Of a DNA stretch of 6,459 bases, positions 6,314-6,459 are shown in pieces. The notes beneath the pieces were generated by a model. The model was given only the letters and a program-made list of their open reading frames with translations, searched no databases and had not been told where the DNA came from. The translations under genes were made by a program, and so were the position numbers. Every line of letters begins with the position of its first letter. Position 1 is the first letter of the stretch. Source of the DNA: Burkholderiaceae bacterium (lineage in GTDB: Bacteria; Pseudomonadota; Gammaproteobacteria; Burkholderiales; Burkholderiaceae); NCBI GenBank assembly GCA_017997515.1, contig JAGOEY010000106.1, forward strand, positions 1 through 6,459, in the 5' to 3' direction.

Positions 6314-6431
6314 TTCGGGGTCGCACAAGTACCTTGACGGGATGGGCTGCTAGGCGCGGTGCGCCGCAAATAGTTCATCTATTTGCAAGCGCCGCAACAC
6401 CGCAGACCGCCCGCCAAGGCACTTGCCCGAA
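6314..6431. repeat. Long imperfect palindrome in the 3' intergenic region
   Basis: The 164 bases after the regulator hold no supportable gene, and most of them fold into one large imperfect inverted repeat centred near 6376. The core is perfect: GCAAATAG (6366-6373) and CTATTTGC (6379-6386) around the loop TTCAT. Moving outward, matching blocks are GCGG 6356-6359 with CCGC 6392-6395, CTGC 6347-6350 with GCAG 6402-6405, CGGG 6338-6341 with CCCG 6410-6413, CCTTG 6332-6336 with CAAGG 6415-6419, CAAGT 6326-6330 with ACTTG 6421-6425, and TTCGGG 6314-6319 with CCCGAA 6426-6431. A 9-base direct repeat GCGCCGCAA occurs at 6361-6369 and 6389-6397. A separate small stem, GCCCGA 6425-6430 with TCGGGC 6446-6451, overlaps the right edge. 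There is no T-run, so it is not a standard terminator. Dispersed palindromic repeat, MITE-like element or end of an insertion sequence are all possible. Confidence 0.6.
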
Positions 6432-6459
6432 GGGTTGGAGTGAAATCGGGCGATTGGGC

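Noticed and set aside
5462..6328. A - strand open frame of about 288 codons opposite the regulator gene
   Set aside because: It mirrors the RpiR gene, shows no known motifs and has unusual composition (many His, Gln and Cys). The + strand frame has clear HTH and SIS domains.
6296..6459. A Rho-independent terminator after the regulator gene
   Set aside because: Stems exist, but none is followed by a run of T, and the main palindrome is too long and interrupted for a typical terminator.

Overview
The window is GC-rich, with strong G/C preference at third codon positions, and reads as proteobacterial chromosome. The protein sequences and codon style look betaproteobacterial, perhaps Comamonadaceae. 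That placement is an impression from the sequence and was not tested by any search. All recognisable genes lie on the + strand and form one tightly packed transcription unit.

Layout. Positions 1-720 hold the C-terminal part of a family 5 (peptide/nickel-type) extracytoplasmic solute-binding protein whose start lies upstream of the window. A short gap (721-788) carries a perfect 10-bp GC hairpin. Then come the two membrane permeases (789-1736, DppB-type; 1733-2629, DppC-type), two ATPases of the oligo/dipeptide class (2626-3687, DppF-type; 3684-4676, DppD-type), an Asp/Glu/hydantoin racemase-like protein (4673-5395), and a MurR/RpiR-family regulator (5453-6295, possibly starting at 5414). The last 164 bases (6296-6459) contain no gene that I can support. 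They are dominated by a long imperfect palindrome that could be a dispersed repeat or the edge of a mobile element.

How it works together. The first five genes make a complete dipeptide-type ABC importer: a periplasmic binding protein, a heterodimeric channel and a heterodimeric ATPase. Four consecutive gene junctions are the same 4-base ATGA stop/start overlap, so both permeases, both ATPases and the racemase-like protein are probably translated as a coupled set. That coupling ties the racemase-like protein to the imported compound and suggests an amino-acid-derived substrate (small peptide, D- or N-substituted amino acid, hydantoin-like compound), but the sequence does not identify it. The RpiR-type regulator at the distal end is the obvious candidate for local control.

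Most notable points. The racemase-like protein has glycine at both positions where the hydantoin/Asp/Glu racemase family carries its two catalytic cysteines. The regulator's SIS domain has an Arg-rich loop where sugar-phosphate binders have a Ser-rich one. The terminal palindrome is unexplained. The rest is a conventional transporter operon, and I see no clear sign of a wholly new system.
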